Source: Ascidiaceihabitans sp.
GTDB lineage: Bacteria; Pseudomonadota; Alphaproteobacteria; Rhodobacterales; Rhodobacteraceae
Assembly (NCBI GenBank): GCA_029251465.1
Contig: JAQXDI010000048.1
Span: 1 to 64,000 of the forward strand
DNA: 64,000 nt
Reading direction: 5' to 3'
Numbering within the stretch: position 1 is the stretch's first letter; every line of letters begins with the position of its first letter. A program made the position numbers and the translations under genes. The notes beneath the pieces were generated by a model. It did no database searches. It was not told the origin of the DNA and saw only the letters and a list, made by a program, of their open reading frames with translations. Below, one piece after another: positions 27,644 to 38,263 of this stretch.

Positions 27644-28513
27644 ATGGCGAGCGGTGCCTCTGGGAAACGTTTGATCGTAGCGCTGCTGTTGTCCACCACT
27701 TTGGTGGCCTGCGGTGGATCACGGAATCTGCCGACGACGGGCAGCTTGTTTAATCCACAACAAGTCCCGCTTGAGTCGTTCACAGCGGAGCAGATTTTTG
27801 AGCGTGGCGAGTTTGAACTCGAGCGTAATCAACCGTCCGAAGCCGCGTTCTTTTTCGGTGAAATTGAACGGCTTTACCCCTATTCTGACTGGGCAAAACG
27901 CGCTTTGATTATGCAGGCGTTCGCCCATCACCGCGACAAAGAATATCCGGACAGCCGCTCTGCCGCGCAGCGTTTCATCGATTTTTACCCCGATGATGAC
28001 GATGCGGCCTACGCCCAATATCTGCTGGCGCTAAGCTATTATGACCAAATTGATGAAGTTGGCCGCGACCAAGGTTTGACCTTTCAAGCGTTGCAGTCGC
28101 TGCGCGAAGTCATCGAACGGTATCCGAACAGCGGATATGCGAAGTCATCGATTCTCAAATTCGATCTGGCTTTTGACCACCTTGCTGGCAAAGAAATGGA
28201 AATCGGACGCTACTATTTGCGCCGCGATCACTACGCATCCGCGATAAACCGCTTCCGTGTGGTTGTTGAAGACTTCCAAACCACGTCGCACACAGCTGAG
28301 GCGCTGCACCGTTTGGTCGAGGCGTATCTGTCGCTTGGCCTGACGGAAGAGGCACAAACCGCAGGCGCGATCCTTGGGTACAACTACCAATCCACAGAAT
28401 GGTACGAAGACAGCTACAAGCTGTTGACCGGTCGCGGGCTGGAACTGAAGGCCGCAGGCGATGGTTGGCTACGCCAAGTTTACCGTCAAATGATCAAAGG
28501 CCGGTGGCTGTAA
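27644..28513 (+). CDS. bamD: Outer-membrane assembly lipoprotein BamD
   Basis: 289 residues from the ATG at 27644, preceded by GGTGAGGAA; an in-frame GTG at 27620 is less likely. A lipoprotein signal ends in LVAC with the lipidated Cys at position 23. The mature part is TPR-like (EQIFERGEFELE, FIDFYPDDDDAAYAQYL, YPNSGYAKSS), as in BamD/ComL. BamD is the essential partner of BamA in outer-membrane protein insertion. A REP-like palindrome lies 5 bases after the stop. Confidence 0.93.
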   Translation: MASGASGKRLIVALLLSTTLVACGGSRNLPTTGSLFNPQQVPLESFTAEQIFERGEFELERNQPSEAAFFFGEIERLYPYSDWAKRALIMQAFAHHRDKEYPDSRSAAQRFIDFYPDDDDAAYAQYLLALSYYDQIDEVGRDQGLTFQALQSLREVIERYPNSGYAKSSILKFDLAFDHLAGKEMEIGRYYLRRDHYASAINRFRVVVEDFQTTSHTAEALHRLVEAYLSLGLTEEAQTAGAILGYNYQSTEWYEDSYKLLTGRGLELKAAGDGWLRQVYRQMIKGRWL

Positions 28514-28518
28514 CGGAT

Positions 28519-28541
28519 GGTGGGCGACACGCCCACCTTAC
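28519..28541 (-). repeat. REP-like palindrome, copy 1 (bamD-recN)
   Basis: Read on the minus strand it begins GTAAGGTG, forms a stem GGTGGGC/GCCCACC around GTGTC-type loop bases, and ends CACC. Same layout as the copies at 52761, 53428, 58006, 62521 and 62559. It sits between bamD and recN. Confidence 0.75.
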
Positions 28542-28553
28542 AGGCTAGACGAC

Positions 28554-30200
28554 ATGCTGCGCGGGCTTGATATTTCTGACATGTTGATCATCGATCGGCT
28601 GGAACTGTTGTTTCAGCCGGGTTTGAATGTGTTGACGGGCGAAACCGGTGCGGGCAAATCCATCTTGTTGGATTCATTGGGTTTTGTTTTGGGGTGGCGC
28701 GGGCGTGCAGACTTGGTCCGCCAAGGCGCGGCACAGGGCGAAGTCACGGCGTGGTTCGATTTGCCTGATGATCACTCAGCCCATGCCGTCCTTATCGAGG
28801 CTGGCTTGCCCGATGGTGACGAGCTGATCTTGCGCCGGATCAACACCAGTGACGGACGTAAAACGGCGTGGGTTAATGACCGCCGGTGTTCGGGTGACGT
28901 GTTGCGCGCGCTGTCTGACACTTTGCTGGAATTGCACGGTCAGCATGATGATCGTGGCCTATTGGATCCAAAGGGGCACCGCGCCATTTTGGACACCTTT
29001 GCCAATACCGAAAACGCGAAGGTCAAAACCCGCAAAGCGTGGTCGCAGATGGGCAAAGCGCGCAAAGCGTTGAAGGCGGCACAAGAGGCGATGGATGCGA
29101 TCCGCGCCGAAGAAGAATTTCTACGCCATGCGGTTGCTGAGCTGACTGCCTTGTCACCAGAGCCGGGCGAAGACGAAGAATTGGATGTACGTCGTCGTTT
29201 GATGCAGGGATCGGAAAAGATCCGCGACGACGTAATCAAAGCGCACAAAGTGCTGGGTAACGATGGCGCTGAAGGCAATCTTGCCAATGCTTTGCGGTGG
29301 TTGGACGGCATCGCGGACAAAGCCGAAGGTCATCTAGAAGCCCCGATCAACGCATTGGGCCGCGCAATGGTTGAGTTGGATGATGTGATGGATGGTATCA
29401 TGGCCTGCATCGACACATTATCGTTTAATCCCAGTGAATTAGAAGACGTCGAAGAACGCCTTTTTACGATCCGTGCAATGGCGCGCAAGTACGATGTTGC
29501 ACCTGATGAGCTGTCTGAATTCGGCGCTGGTCTTGCGGTGAAGTTGGCCGCCTTGGATGCCGGGGATGCGGATTTGGCTGTGCTGGCCGCTGACTTGAAA
29601 ACAGCCGAGCAAGGCTATGATGGCGCTGCAGGCGCATTGACGGCAGCGCGCCAGAAATCAGCGTCAAAACTGGACAAGGCTGTGACCGGCGAATTGGCTC
29701 CGCTTAAAATGGACCGTGCTGTGTTCACGACGTTGATCGAACCGGAAACGCCGGGCCCTGAGGGGCGCGATATGGTGTCGTTCAGTGTGGCGACGAACCC
29801 CGGTGCGCCGTCTGGTCCGCTCAATAAAATCGCATCTGGGGGTGAACTTAGCCGTTTTTTGCTGGCGCTAAAGGTGTGCCTGACCAAAGATCAATCCGGC
29901 CTGACGATGATCTTTGACGAAATCGATCGTGGCGTCGGCGGTGCGACAGCGGATGCCGTTGGTCGCCGCTTGGCAGAGCTGGCAGACGGCGGGCAAGTGT
30001 TGGTTGTTACCCACTCGCCGCAGGTGGCCGCTTTGGGCGCACATCACTGGCGTGTCGAAAAATCGGTGACCAAGGGCATGACCACATCTCGCGTCGTGCC
30101 GCTGTCGCCAGATGAACGCACCGACGAAATCGCGCGGATGCTGTCAGGCGATACCGTCACCGAACAGGCCCGGGCCGCCGCGCGCGCGTTGCTGGACTAA
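28554..30200 (+). CDS. recN: DNA repair ATPase RecN
   Basis: 548 residues, SMC-like. Walker A GETGAGKSILLDS is at about residues 31-43, a long coiled-coil region spans about 150-350 (KTRKAWSQMGKARKALKAAQ), then the signature LNKIASGGELSRFLLALK and Walker B TMIFDEIDRGVGG. It holds broken DNA ends together during recombination repair. It starts 13 bases after a REP-like repeat. Confidence 0.96.
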   Translation: MLRGLDISDMLIIDRLELLFQPGLNVLTGETGAGKSILLDSLGFVLGWRGRADLVRQGAAQGEVTAWFDLPDDHSAHAVLIEAGLPDGDELILRRINTSDGRKTAWVNDRRCSGDVLRALSDTLLELHGQHDDRGLLDPKGHRAILDTFANTENAKVKTRKAWSQMGKARKALKAAQEAMDAIRAEEEFLRHAVAELTALSPEPGEDEELDVRRRLMQGSEKIRDDVIKAHKVLGNDGAEGNLANALRWLDGIADKAEGHLEAPINALGRAMVELDDVMDGIMACIDTLSFNPSELEDVEERLFTIRAMARKYDVAPDELSEFGAGLAVKLAALDAGDADLAVLAADLKTAEQGYDGAAGALTAARQKSASKLDKAVTGELAPLKMDRAVFTTLIEPETPGPEGRDMVSFSVATNPGAPSGPLNKIASGGELSRFLLALKVCLTKDQSGLTMIFDEIDRGVGGATADAVGRRLAELADGGQVLVVTHSPQVAALGAHHWRVEKSVTKGMTTSRVVPLSPDERTDEIARMLSGDTVTEQARAAARALLD

Positions 30201-30270
30201 CACGGCACCTTTTACATCCGCGCACTTTGGCCTAGAGGTAATAAACCTCTGAACAAATCGGGCCATTCCG

Positions 30271-31956
30271 TTGGACACGCTTAACGCCTATTTGAAATCC
30301 CTGAGCCAAGACGCGGCGACGTCTTTCAAAGACGGCTGGGCGTTGCTGCGCAAGCAAGGACCGGGGCAGATCCAATTCTGGTTCATTGCCTTGCTGGTCG
30401 GGATCGCGGCGGGCACCACGGCGTTGTTTTTTCGCAAAGGTATCGAGGGTTTAGAGGGCACTCTTTACGGTTTAGATGAAGGTCAGTCGCTGATCAGGGC
30501 TGCACAAAACCTGCCGTGGTACTGGCTGATTGCACTGCCTGCGGTGGGTGGTTTGCTGGTTGGATTGATCCTGCATAATTTCACCCCTGATGGTCGCGTG
30601 CGCAGCGTGGCTGATGTGATCGAGGGCGCGGCGATGAACGAAGGGCGCGTGGAAACCCGCGCCGGTGTGGCATCCGCCATCGCGTCGTTCATAACGCTGT
30701 CCTCAGGTGGCTCGACAGGGCGTGAAGGACCGGTTGTGCACCTCGCAGCCGTCATCGCCACCAAAGTCAGCCGCTACATTCACGCTGATGGTATAACCGG
30801 TCGCGACTTGCTTGGGTGTGCCGTAGCTGCGGCTGTTTCAGCCAGCTTTAATGCGCCGATTGCAGGTGCTTTGTTCGCGCTTGAGGTTGTGTTGCGCCAT
30901 TTTGCTGTGCACGCGTTTGCACCGATTGTCATCGCGTCTGTGGCAGGCACGGTCATCAACCGTTTGGAATACGGCGGCGTGACAGAATTCATGTTGCCAG
31001 TCGAAAGCGCGTTGCAGTTCTACGTGGAACTGCCTGCGTTCTTGTTGTTGGGCCTGACCTGTGGGTTGGTCGCGGTGGTGCTGATGCGCACGGTCTTTTG
31101 GGCTGACGACATCGGCACGCGATTGCAAGCCAAGACGGGCCTGCGCCGTTGGATGCGACCGGCGATTGCGGGGCTGATGCTTGGCGTTTTGGCGCTGGCC
31201 TATCCGCACATCATCGGCGTCGGATATGAGACGACATCGCTGGCGCTGACAGGCCAATTGGGTCTGCACGAGGTCATCGTGTTTGCTGCCCTGAAAACCA
31301 TCGCTGTGGCCATCACCATGGCAGGGCGCATGGGCGGGGGCGTGTTTTCGCCGTCTTTGATGATCGGTGCATTTGTCGGTCTTAGTTTTGGGCTGATCGC
31401 AACGGCGGTTTTCCCGACGGTGTCCGGCACCACGACTTTGTATGCATTGGCGGGTATGGGGGCGGTGGCGGCTGCCGTTTTGGGCGCGCCGATTTCCACC
31501 ACATTGATTGTGTTCGAACTGACCGGCGACTGGCAAACCGGACTTGCGGTCATGGTGTCTGTGTCGATTTCGACGGCACTTGCCTCGCGCATCGTGGATC
31601 GCTCGTTTTTCCTATCGCAGATTGAACGCCGCGGCATACACCTCGCGGCCGGACCACAAGCCTATCTGCTGGCCATGTTCCGTGTCGCCAATGTGATGCG
31701 CAAAGCGGACGATCCACGTGCTGCGGACGAGGACGCTTGTTGGGAAATGATCGGCGATGGTATCTACGTCGATGGCAACGCCACGTTAGAGGCCGCGATG
31801 CCGATTTTTGACCGCGCGTCGGTGCCGTTTGTGCCCGTTGTGACGCTCAGCGGCGAAGACAGTCCGCCCGAATTATGGGGCGCGCTGTTTCATGTGGATG
31901 CGCTAAAGGCGTACAACCGCGCGCTGGCAGCAACTGCCGCCGAGGAACATTCCTAG
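30271..31956 (+). CDS. ClC-family chloride channel/transporter
   Basis: 561 residues, starting at TTG. About ten membrane helices with the selectivity motifs GSTGREGPVVH near residue 150 (GREGP carries the gating Glu) and GGGVFSPSLMIG near 355. The last 100 residues are cytoplasmic, with a region that could be a degenerate CBS pair. It exchanges or conducts chloride and protons at the inner membrane. Convergent with DUF427; the stops are 2 bases apart. Confidence 0.92.
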   Translation: MDTLNAYLKSLSQDAATSFKDGWALLRKQGPGQIQFWFIALLVGIAAGTTALFFRKGIEGLEGTLYGLDEGQSLIRAAQNLPWYWLIALPAVGGLLVGLILHNFTPDGRVRSVADVIEGAAMNEGRVETRAGVASAIASFITLSSGGSTGREGPVVHLAAVIATKVSRYIHADGITGRDLLGCAVAAAVSASFNAPIAGALFALEVVLRHFAVHAFAPIVIASVAGTVINRLEYGGVTEFMLPVESALQFYVELPAFLLLGLTCGLVAVVLMRTVFWADDIGTRLQAKTGLRRWMRPAIAGLMLGVLALAYPHIIGVGYETTSLALTGQLGLHEVIVFAALKTIAVAITMAGRMGGGVFSPSLMIGAFVGLSFGLIATAVFPTVSGTTTLYALAGMGAVAAAVLGAPISTTLIVFELTGDWQTGLAVMVSVSISTALASRIVDRSFFLSQIERRGIHLAAGPQAYLLAMFRVANVMRKADDPRAADEDACWEMIGDGIYVDGNATLEAAMPIFDRASVPFVPVVTLSGEDSPPELWGALFHVDALKAYNRALAATAAEEHS

Positions 31957-31958
31957 CT

Positions 31959-32303
31959 TTAGATGTGTTCGACGGTGATTTGATCGCCTGTGTAAAACGC
32001 CAAATACCCTTTGATCCGGTCGACACCGTCTAGGGGCGTTTCATAGCTCCAAACCGCGTCTTTTAGCGTTGTCGATTTGGTCACAACAGAAAAATACGTC
32101 GCATCGCCTTTGTGCGGGCAATGGGTGGATTTGTCGGTTTGGTCCAAAAACGCCATGGCGATATCGCTGCGCGGAAAATAGATCACGGGCGGGTAATCGC
32201 CCTCGGATAATTCAAGCGCGGCGGTGCTTTCGCCCAACACGGCCCCACCGGCGCGCACGCTCCATTTGCCAGAAACTTTGCGGATTTTGATGTGGTCGGC
32301 CAT
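31959..32303 (-). CDS. DUF427 domain-containing protein
   Basis: 114 residues, single DUF427 domain. Hallmarks are RVSGKWSVRAGGAVLGES, VIYFPRSDIAMAFL and STHCPHKGDATYFS; the CPHKGDA segment is the family core. Members are small cytoplasmic beta proteins with no assigned reaction. It is convergent with the ClC gene and followed upstream by an aminopeptidase P gene on the same strand. Confidence 0.9.
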   Translation of the reverse strand: MADHIKIRKVSGKWSVRAGGAVLGESTAALELSEGDYPPVIYFPRSDIAMAFLDQTDKSTHCPHKGDATYFSVVTKSTTLKDAVWSYETPLDGVDRIKGYLAFYTGDQITVEHI

Positions 32304-32381
32304 GATGATCCCTCTCGAACGTGTCGTTGCGTGTCAACTGAAGCGCGAACCTAACAGAGACACGACAACCACGCCAGAGGG

Positions 32382-34172
32382 TTACAGTGGGCGGGTCGCC
32401 TGACGCAGCCATTCTTTGGTTTCTGGGGCAACGCGTGGGCCAATTTTATCAAATGTTTCAGCGTGATAGGCGTTCAGCCAAGCAAGGCTATCCGCATCCA
32501 ACAGATCAATATCGATAAGCCTGCGATCAATCGGCGCAAAGGTCAGCGTGCGCCAATTCAACATAGCGCGGTGCGCATCACCGCTGGTCAATTCGGGCGC
32601 GTCCTCAACGACAATCAGGTTTTCGATCCGGATGCCAAAGGCCCCTTCACGGTAATATCCGGGCTCGTTTGACAGGATCATGCCAGCTTGCAGTGGCACA
32701 TGACTGATGCGGCTCAGACGTTGCGGGCCTTCGTGAACACTCAGATACGCACCAACGCCGTGACCCAAACCATGGTCAAAATCCTGGCCTGCCATCCACA
32801 AGGGCGCACGGCCGATCGCTTCGATGTCTCGTCCGGCAAGACCCAAGGGCCAGCGTAATCGACTGATCGCAATCATACCCAGCAAGACCCGCGTAAAGGC
32901 AGAGCGCGCCTCGTCATTCGGGGTGCCGATTGCAATTGTGCGGGTGATATCGGTGGTGCCATCCAGATACTGACCGCCACTGTCGAGCACGATCAGATGC
33001 CCGTCTTGCAGCTGACTGTCGGTTTCTGTCGTGACGCGGTAATGCATGATCGCGCCGTTCGGACCAGTGCCGGCGATGGTTTCAAAACTGATGTCTTGCA
33101 GGGCGTTGTCACGGCGGCGAAAGGCCTCAAGTTTACTGACAACTTGGGTCTCACTCACGGTGTTCGGGGCCTGTGCGTCCAGCCACGCGAGCAGTTCAAC
33201 CACAGCCGCACCATCGCGCAAATGCGCCTGCGCACTGCCGTTGATTTCAGCGGCGTTTTTGCAGGCTTTGGGCAGCGCGCATGGCTCTTCTCCCCAAACG
33301 ACCTTGTCGCCAAGGGTCTGTGCGACGATCACCGGAACGCTGGTTTTGTCCAGCCGCACAGGGCCGTTGAGCGTGCTTAGATACGGCAAAAAATCGTCTG
33401 GCGCGTGGACGCGCACCTCGGGTCCCAAATGCGCCTCAAGCCCGTGTAGTTTGTGTTCCATCATGAACAGGTCGACGGATCCATTAGCCATAAGAACGGC
33501 AAAACCCTGCGCAATCGGGTTGCGCGGAATGTCAGCGCCACGAATGTTCAAAAGCCAGCAAATACTGTCGGGCAGGGTGATCACGGCGGCCTCATGGCCA
33601 GCTTCGTGCAATGCAATGCCGAGCCGGGTACGCTTGTCAGCGTTGCTTTCCCCTGCAAATTCAATAGGATGTTCTTTGGCAGCCTCTTGGGCAGGTGCAG
33701 GCAGGCCTTCCCAAATACGATCGACCAGGTTTTCGGAATCTACTAGAGAAATATTAGTCCCTTCAAGCGTCGCGCGCGCTTGTTCGATTTGTGCGACCGT
33801 GTGCAGCCACGGATCGAACCCAACCTGCCCACCGTTTGGCAACTGATCCTTGAGCCATGTCGCCAGCGAGTTTTCGGGCCAGGGAACCGGCGTGAAAACA
33901 TCGGCGACTTGGTCTTTGACTTGTGTGCGGTAGCGCCCGTCGATGAACACGCCAGCCACATCGCGCAGGGCTGCGCAAAATCCGGCTGATCCTGTAAATC
34001 CAGTGAGCCAAGCCAACCGTTCGTCGCGCGCTGAAACGTATTCGCCTTGGTGAGCATCTGCACGTGGGATCAAAAAACCGTCCAGCGCGGCGTGGGCCAA
34101 TTCATCACGCAATGCGGCAAGTCTGGGTGGGCCTTGCTCCGGCCGTGCGGTTACTTCAAACGACTGAAACAT
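32382..34172 (-). CDS. Aminopeptidase P family protein (Xaa-Pro aminopeptidase)
   Basis: 596 residues, M24B peptidase. Two creatinase N-like domains (GFLIPRADAHQGEY at the start, then EGLPAPAQEAA onward) precede the pita-bread catalytic domain from about residue 310. Metal-binding residues lie in LDSGGQYLDGTTDITRT, the HGLGHGVGAYLSVHEGP loop, NEPGYYREGAFGIRIEN and the following Glu. It removes N-terminal residues before proline. The three-domain length is typical of the eukaryote-like APP1 group. Confidence 0.94.
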   Translation of the reverse strand: MFQSFEVTARPEQGPPRLAALRDELAHAALDGFLIPRADAHQGEYVSARDERLAWLTGFTGSAGFCAALRDVAGVFIDGRYRTQVKDQVADVFTPVPWPENSLATWLKDQLPNGGQVGFDPWLHTVAQIEQARATLEGTNISLVDSENLVDRIWEGLPAPAQEAAKEHPIEFAGESNADKRTRLGIALHEAGHEAAVITLPDSICWLLNIRGADIPRNPIAQGFAVLMANGSVDLFMMEHKLHGLEAHLGPEVRVHAPDDFLPYLSTLNGPVRLDKTSVPVIVAQTLGDKVVWGEEPCALPKACKNAAEINGSAQAHLRDGAAVVELLAWLDAQAPNTVSETQVVSKLEAFRRRDNALQDISFETIAGTGPNGAIMHYRVTTETDSQLQDGHLIVLDSGGQYLDGTTDITRTIAIGTPNDEARSAFTRVLLGMIAISRLRWPLGLAGRDIEAIGRAPLWMAGQDFDHGLGHGVGAYLSVHEGPQRLSRISHVPLQAGMILSNEPGYYREGAFGIRIENLIVVEDAPELTSGDAHRAMLNWRTLTFAPIDRRLIDIDLLDADSLAWLNAYHAETFDKIGPRVAPETKEWLRQATRPL

Positions 34173-34202
34173 TGGATCACTCCCGCCTTGGTTATCGTGT
34201 TT

Positions 34203-36077
34203 TTAGCCTGCGCGTTTCATTCCCATCACACGGGCGCGGGCCCGGGGGTCAGAATCAAACAGGGCCGCCAATTGCTCGGTCATAGCACCGGCCAACTGAT
34301 CCACATCGGTGATGGTCACGGCGCGATCGTAATAGCGCGTAACGTCGTGGCCGATCCCGATCGCCAGCAGTTCAACTGCGCGGCGTTTTTCGACCATCGC
34401 GATCACGTCACGCAGGTGTTTTTCCAAGTAATTGGCAGGGTTAACCGACAGCGTGCTGTCATCAACCGGGGCCCCGTCAGAAATCACCATCAGAATTTTG
34501 CGTGATTCAGGACGGGCCGACATGCGACGATGCGCCCATTCCAGCGCCTCGCCGTCGATGTTTTCCTTAAGCAGGCCTTCTTTCATCATCAGACCCAGAT
34601 TCGGGCGCGCACGACGCCACGGGGCATCGGCAGATTTATAGATGATGTGGCGCAGATCGTTCAAACGACCGGGCGTTTGCGGGCGACCATCGTTCAGCCA
34701 CGCTTCGCGGGCTTGGCCACCTTTCCACGCGCGGGTGGTAAAGCCGAGGATCTCGACCTTGACGTTGCAACGTTCCAGCGTGCGCGCCAAAACGTCCGCA
34801 CAAATCGCGGCAATCGAAATCGGGCGACCGCGCATCGAACCGGAGTTATCGAGCAACAGCGTCACACAAGTATCGCGGAATTCGGTGTCTTTTTCGACCT
34901 TGAACGACAGCGGCGTCGTCGGGTTCGCAACGACCCGTGCCAGACGGCCAGCGTCTAGCGTGCCTTCCTCAAGGTCAAATTCCCAAGACCGGTTTTGCTG
35001 GGCTTGAAGGCGGCGTTGCAGTTTGTTGGCAAGGCGCGACACGGCACCTTTCAACGGTTCCAGCTGCTGATCGAGATAGGCGCGCAGGCGTTCCAGCTCA
35101 ACCGGTTCCGCCAAATCTTCGGCGCGAATTTCTTCATCGTGTTCAGACAGATAGACCAGATATTCAGGGTCCGCATCTGACACAGGTTGCGGGGCAGGTG
35201 GTTCAAGCGGAGCCTCGCCGTCGGGCATTTCTGCCTCTTCGCCCATCTCTTGATCGGCCATTTCGTCCATCGAAACTTGGGCTTGCGACGCGTCTTGCTG
35301 CTCTTCTTGGCTTTGCTCCGGCGTGCCTTCGGCCTCTTCGTCATCGTTGTCGTCTTGGCCGGTGCTATCTGGTTCTTGCTGCTCTTCGCCGCCGTCTTCG
35401 GCCTCGTCTTGTTGGTCGTCGTCGATTTGGTCAGGGTCATCCCCTAACTGGTCGCCGTAGCCTAGGTCAGCAATAATCTGACGGGCGAATTTCGAAAACG
35501 CGGCTTGGTCGTCCAGAATATCGTTCAGGTTTTCGAGCGTGCCGCCGGCCTGCTGTTCAATGAACGGCTGCCACAGTTCCATCACGTTTTGCGCACCCGA
35601 GGGCAGGTCGCGGCCCGTCGCCAAGTGGCGCACAAGATAGCCCGCAGCAGTTGCCAAGGGTGCGTCAGATGCCTGTTTGACCTGATCATAGCCCTTGCGC
35701 ATCGCTTCGTGCTTGATCTTGGCGTCGATGTTGCCAGCGGTGCCCGGCATGTCGCGCGCGCCGACGGCTTCGCAGCGGGCGGTTTCCATCGCTTCGTATA
35801 ATTCGCGTGCCATTTCGCCCTGCGGGTTGTAGCGGGCGTGAGTCTGGCCGTTGTGATAGCGGCGGTTCAGCGCCAGCGCGTCTGCGGTGCCGCGCGCCAA
35901 CAAAACTTCGTCGCGGGTCATGCGGCGCGACACTTGCGGCAAGCGCATCGCGTCACCAGACAATCCTGCGGGATCAACGGTGTAGCTGACGTTCAATTCA
36001 GGATCGTTGGCCAAGACTTTGGTCGCCTCAGAGAGGGCCTTTTTGAACGCATCGGCTGGGTTGTCTGGTTGGCTCAT
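34203..36077 (-). CDS. cobT: Aerobic cobaltochelatase subunit CobT
   Basis: 624 residues. An N-terminal all-helical domain is followed by a very acidic stretch (about residues 205-300, rich in Asp/Glu/Gln) and a C-terminal von Willebrand A domain with MIDAS motif DNSGSMRG near residue 407. CobT works with CobS and CobN to insert Co2+ into hydrogenobyrinate a,c-diamide in aerobic B12 synthesis. Its start overlaps by 4 bases the stop of a small secreted ORF that separates it from cobS. Confidence 0.96.
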   Translation of the reverse strand: MSQPDNPADAFKKALSEATKVLANDPELNVSYTVDPAGLSGDAMRLPQVSRRMTRDEVLLARGTADALALNRRYHNGQTHARYNPQGEMARELYEAMETARCEAVGARDMPGTAGNIDAKIKHEAMRKGYDQVKQASDAPLATAAGYLVRHLATGRDLPSGAQNVMELWQPFIEQQAGGTLENLNDILDDQAAFSKFARQIIADLGYGDQLGDDPDQIDDDQQDEAEDGGEEQQEPDSTGQDDNDDEEAEGTPEQSQEEQQDASQAQVSMDEMADQEMGEEAEMPDGEAPLEPPAPQPVSDADPEYLVYLSEHDEEIRAEDLAEPVELERLRAYLDQQLEPLKGAVSRLANKLQRRLQAQQNRSWEFDLEEGTLDAGRLARVVANPTTPLSFKVEKDTEFRDTCVTLLLDNSGSMRGRPISIAAICADVLARTLERCNVKVEILGFTTRAWKGGQAREAWLNDGRPQTPGRLNDLRHIIYKSADAPWRRARPNLGLMMKEGLLKENIDGEALEWAHRRMSARPESRKILMVISDGAPVDDSTLSVNPANYLEKHLRDVIAMVEKRRAVELLAIGIGHDVTRYYDRAVTITDVDQLAGAMTEQLAALFDSDPRARARVMGMKRAG

Positions 36078-36541
36078 GGTTGCTTTCCACCATACATCTG
36101 TTCGCAGGTTTGCAGGTCAGAGCCATGCAAAGAGGTTTTGGACCAAGGATACGTCCGTCTGGCTTTCGAAAATGACACCGAATTTTCATAGGCTATCACC
36201 GTTTTGCCCAAACGTTTGGCCACTATTTCTTTAGTTTGATCTATGGAGCTATTTGGGTTTGCATCTCTGTATTGAGATTCCGCTTGCGAAAAAAGGCCGA
36301 GAACTGCCAGTGCATTAAAGGACGGTGGCGATTTTGGAGCTGCTTTTCCCTTAAAAGCCATGTGATAATATCCTGCAAGACCGGCACATCTTACCATAAT
36401 TTCCCAAGTCTCGATGGTTCCAGACTTTAGTTGAGCAGTCAGCGGAACCGGCGGCAATTCGAGAGCGCGCGCAGTTGCCACAGAGCTAGAAGATATCAAG
36501 GCGACAGCCGCCACAAATCGAACTGTCGTCCTAATCATCAC
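36074..36541 (-). CDS. Uncharacterised secreted protein between cobS and cobT
   Basis: 155 residues from GTG 36541 (ATG 36538 is the next codon). An N-terminal signal peptide ([20 protein letters not shown]) directs it to the periplasm; the mature part has two Cys residues ([20 protein letters not shown]) but no domain I know. It is clearly more AT-rich than cobS and cobT around it. Both ends use 4-base overlaps with the flanking cob genes. It looks like a recently acquired gene that has become translationally coupled; a link to cobalt chelation is not supported by its sequence. Confidence 0.75.
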   Translation of the reverse strand: MMIRTTVRFVAAVALISSSSVATARALELPPVPLTAQLKSGTIETWEIMVRCAGLAGYYHMAFKGKAAPKSPPSFNALAVLGLFSQAESQYRDANPNSSIDQTKEIVAKRLGKTVIAYENSVSFSKARRTYPWSKTSLHGSDLQTCEQMYGGKQP

Positions 36542-37524
36542 CCCAAGCTCACGCTTGCTGCTGATTCCGGCAGTTCTTCGTCGAACAGACGCTGATAAAA
36601 TTCAGCGACCGTTTGGCGCTCTAGCTCATCACATTTGTTGAGGAAGGACAGGCGGAAGGCATAGCCCACATCGTTAAATATTTGTGCGTTTTCGGCCCAC
36701 GCAATAACAGTACGTGGCGACATCACTGTCGACAAATCACCGGACATGAACGCGGTGCGCGTCAGATCCGCAACGGTCACCATCTGCTTGACGATTTTGC
36801 GCCCCGCTTCGGTGTTGTAATGCGGCGCTTTGCCCAGAACGATAGCGGTTTCCGCGTCAATGCTTAGGTAGTTCAGCGTGCTGACCAAAGACCAACGGTC
36901 CATTTGGCCTTGGTTGATCTGCTGCGTGCCGTGGTACAGGCCCGTCGTGTCACCCAAACCAACCGTGTTGGCGGTCGCAAAGATGCGGAAGAACGGGTGC
37001 GGCGTGATCACTTTGTTCTGGTCCAGCAACGTCAGCTTACCGTCTTTTTCCAGAACGCGCTGGATCACAAACATAACGTCTGCGCGGCCGGCATCGTATT
37101 CGTCAAACACAATCGCGGTTGGATTGCGCAGGGCCCAAGGCAGAATACCTTCTTGGAAATCAGTGACTTGTTTGCCGTCTTTCAGCTTGATCGCGTCCTT
37201 ACCGATCAGATCGATACGGGAAATGTGCGAATCCAAGTTCACCCGAACCGCAGGCCAGTTCAGGCGCGATGCGACCTGTTCGATGTGCGTGGATTTGCCC
37301 GTGCCGTGATAGCCTTGGATCATCACGCGACGGTTGTGCGCAAAACCTGCAAGTATCGCCAACGTCGTGTCGGGATCAAACTTGTAGGTCGGGTCAAACT
37401 CAGGGACACGTTCCGTGCGGTCGGCAAAGCCTTTGACCGTCATGTCTGTATCAATGCCAAAGACGTCGCGGACCGAGATGTCTTCGGTTGGTTTCGCGTT
37501 AATATCCATTGCACCGTCGGCCAT
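36538..37524 (-). CDS. cobS: Aerobic cobaltochelatase subunit CobS
   Basis: 328 residues, AAA+ ATPase of the MoxR-like/chelatase group. Walker A is [14 protein letters not shown] at about residues 71-84, Walker [10 protein letters not shown] near 140, and sensor region [11 protein letters not shown] near 188. An N-terminal segment with [13 protein letters not shown] is CobS-specific. It energises cobalt insertion by CobNST. First gene of the cobS-ORF-cobT unit. Confidence 0.96.
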   Translation of the reverse strand: MADGAMDINAKPTEDISVRDVFGIDTDMTVKGFADRTERVPEFDPTYKFDPDTTLAILAGFAHNRRVMIQGYHGTGKSTHIEQVASRLNWPAVRVNLDSHISRIDLIGKDAIKLKDGKQVTDFQEGILPWALRNPTAIVFDEYDAGRADVMFVIQRVLEKDGKLTLLDQNKVITPHPFFRIFATANTVGLGDTTGLYHGTQQINQGQMDRWSLVSTLNYLSIDAETAIVLGKAPHYNTEAGRKIVKQMVTVADLTRTAFMSGDLSTVMSPRTVIAWAENAQIFNDVGYAFRLSFLNKCDELERQTVAEFYQRLFDEELPESAASVSLG

Positions 37525-37769
37525 CGCACGTCGTCCTTATCATAATGTAAATCGGCGGCCAAATACCCGCCGCGTTCGTGGTGCAACATATCGCGAGGAA
37601 GGACAAGGGGAAGGGCCAATATCCGCTCCCCCTTGAGGCCAGTTGTTTACGTGGCGTCAAAATCGCGGGCCCGATGTGGGCGCAAATACGCAAACCCCGT
37701 GCGAGTGGTGCGTGAAAACTGCACAAACGCCGCGCTATTGCTGAGAGGAGAATTCACAGCGAGGAAAAC

Positions 37770-38246
37770 ATGATTGAAATTCGAAATCTGAAATGGCCGA
37801 CTTGGGTGACATCCCAACGGATGTATCGCGCGGGCGTGTGCGGGCTGGCGGGGTGGATCGTGTCGTTTGGCTTGGTGCATTGGGGGGGGCCGATGGCACG
37901 TCACATCCCGGATCAGGGGGTGCATCTTGCGGCGTTCTGGGGGGCGCTGGTTGCAGGGTTTATCGTGGCGAGCGGATTCGGTCATGCGCGTTGGTGGGGA
38001 TGGGCCTTGGCCGGTCTAAGCGCGTTATTTGCAACGGTTTTTGGCGCGATTATCGCCGCGGCGACCATTGGCGTGCTTGCCGTTGGTTCCCCCTCAGCCG
38101 GAGCATTGGGCGTGATTGCAATTGCCGACGGGGCAAGCAGCCCGTTGCTGGTGTTGACGTGGGGGGTGGCGATGGTTGGCGTCGATGCCTTTGCCAGGTG
38201 GGGCGCAGTTGCGCGAATCCCACCTGTGAAAGACATCTTTGGCTAA
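37770..38246 (+). CDS. Uncharacterised integral membrane protein
   Basis: 158 residues with about four membrane helices (near residues 20-38, 49-68, 75-105, 118-142) and a short cytoplasmic start IRNLKWPTW. No family recognised. It is divergent from cobS (245-base gap with nothing else seen) and convergent with the J-domain gene. GAGAGGAG is about 16 bases before the ATG. Confidence 0.7.
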   Translation: MIEIRNLKWPTWVTSQRMYRAGVCGLAGWIVSFGLVHWGGPMARHIPDQGVHLAAFWGALVAGFIVASGFGHARWWGWALAGLSALFATVFGAIIAAATIGVLAVGSPSAGALGVIAIADGASSPLLVLTWGVAMVGVDAFARWGAVARIPPVKDIFG

Positions 38247-38263
38247 GCAATTCGCGGCCGCGC

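Noticed and set aside
33046-33846. 266-codon plus-strand open frame opposite the aminopeptidase P gene
   Set aside because: Ser/Ala/Arg-rich antisense shadow of a well-supported gene.
34203-37524. Cobalamin riboswitch near cobS/cobT
   Set aside because: No B12-box-like sequence or extended conserved leader is visible in the 245-base gap upstream of cobS.
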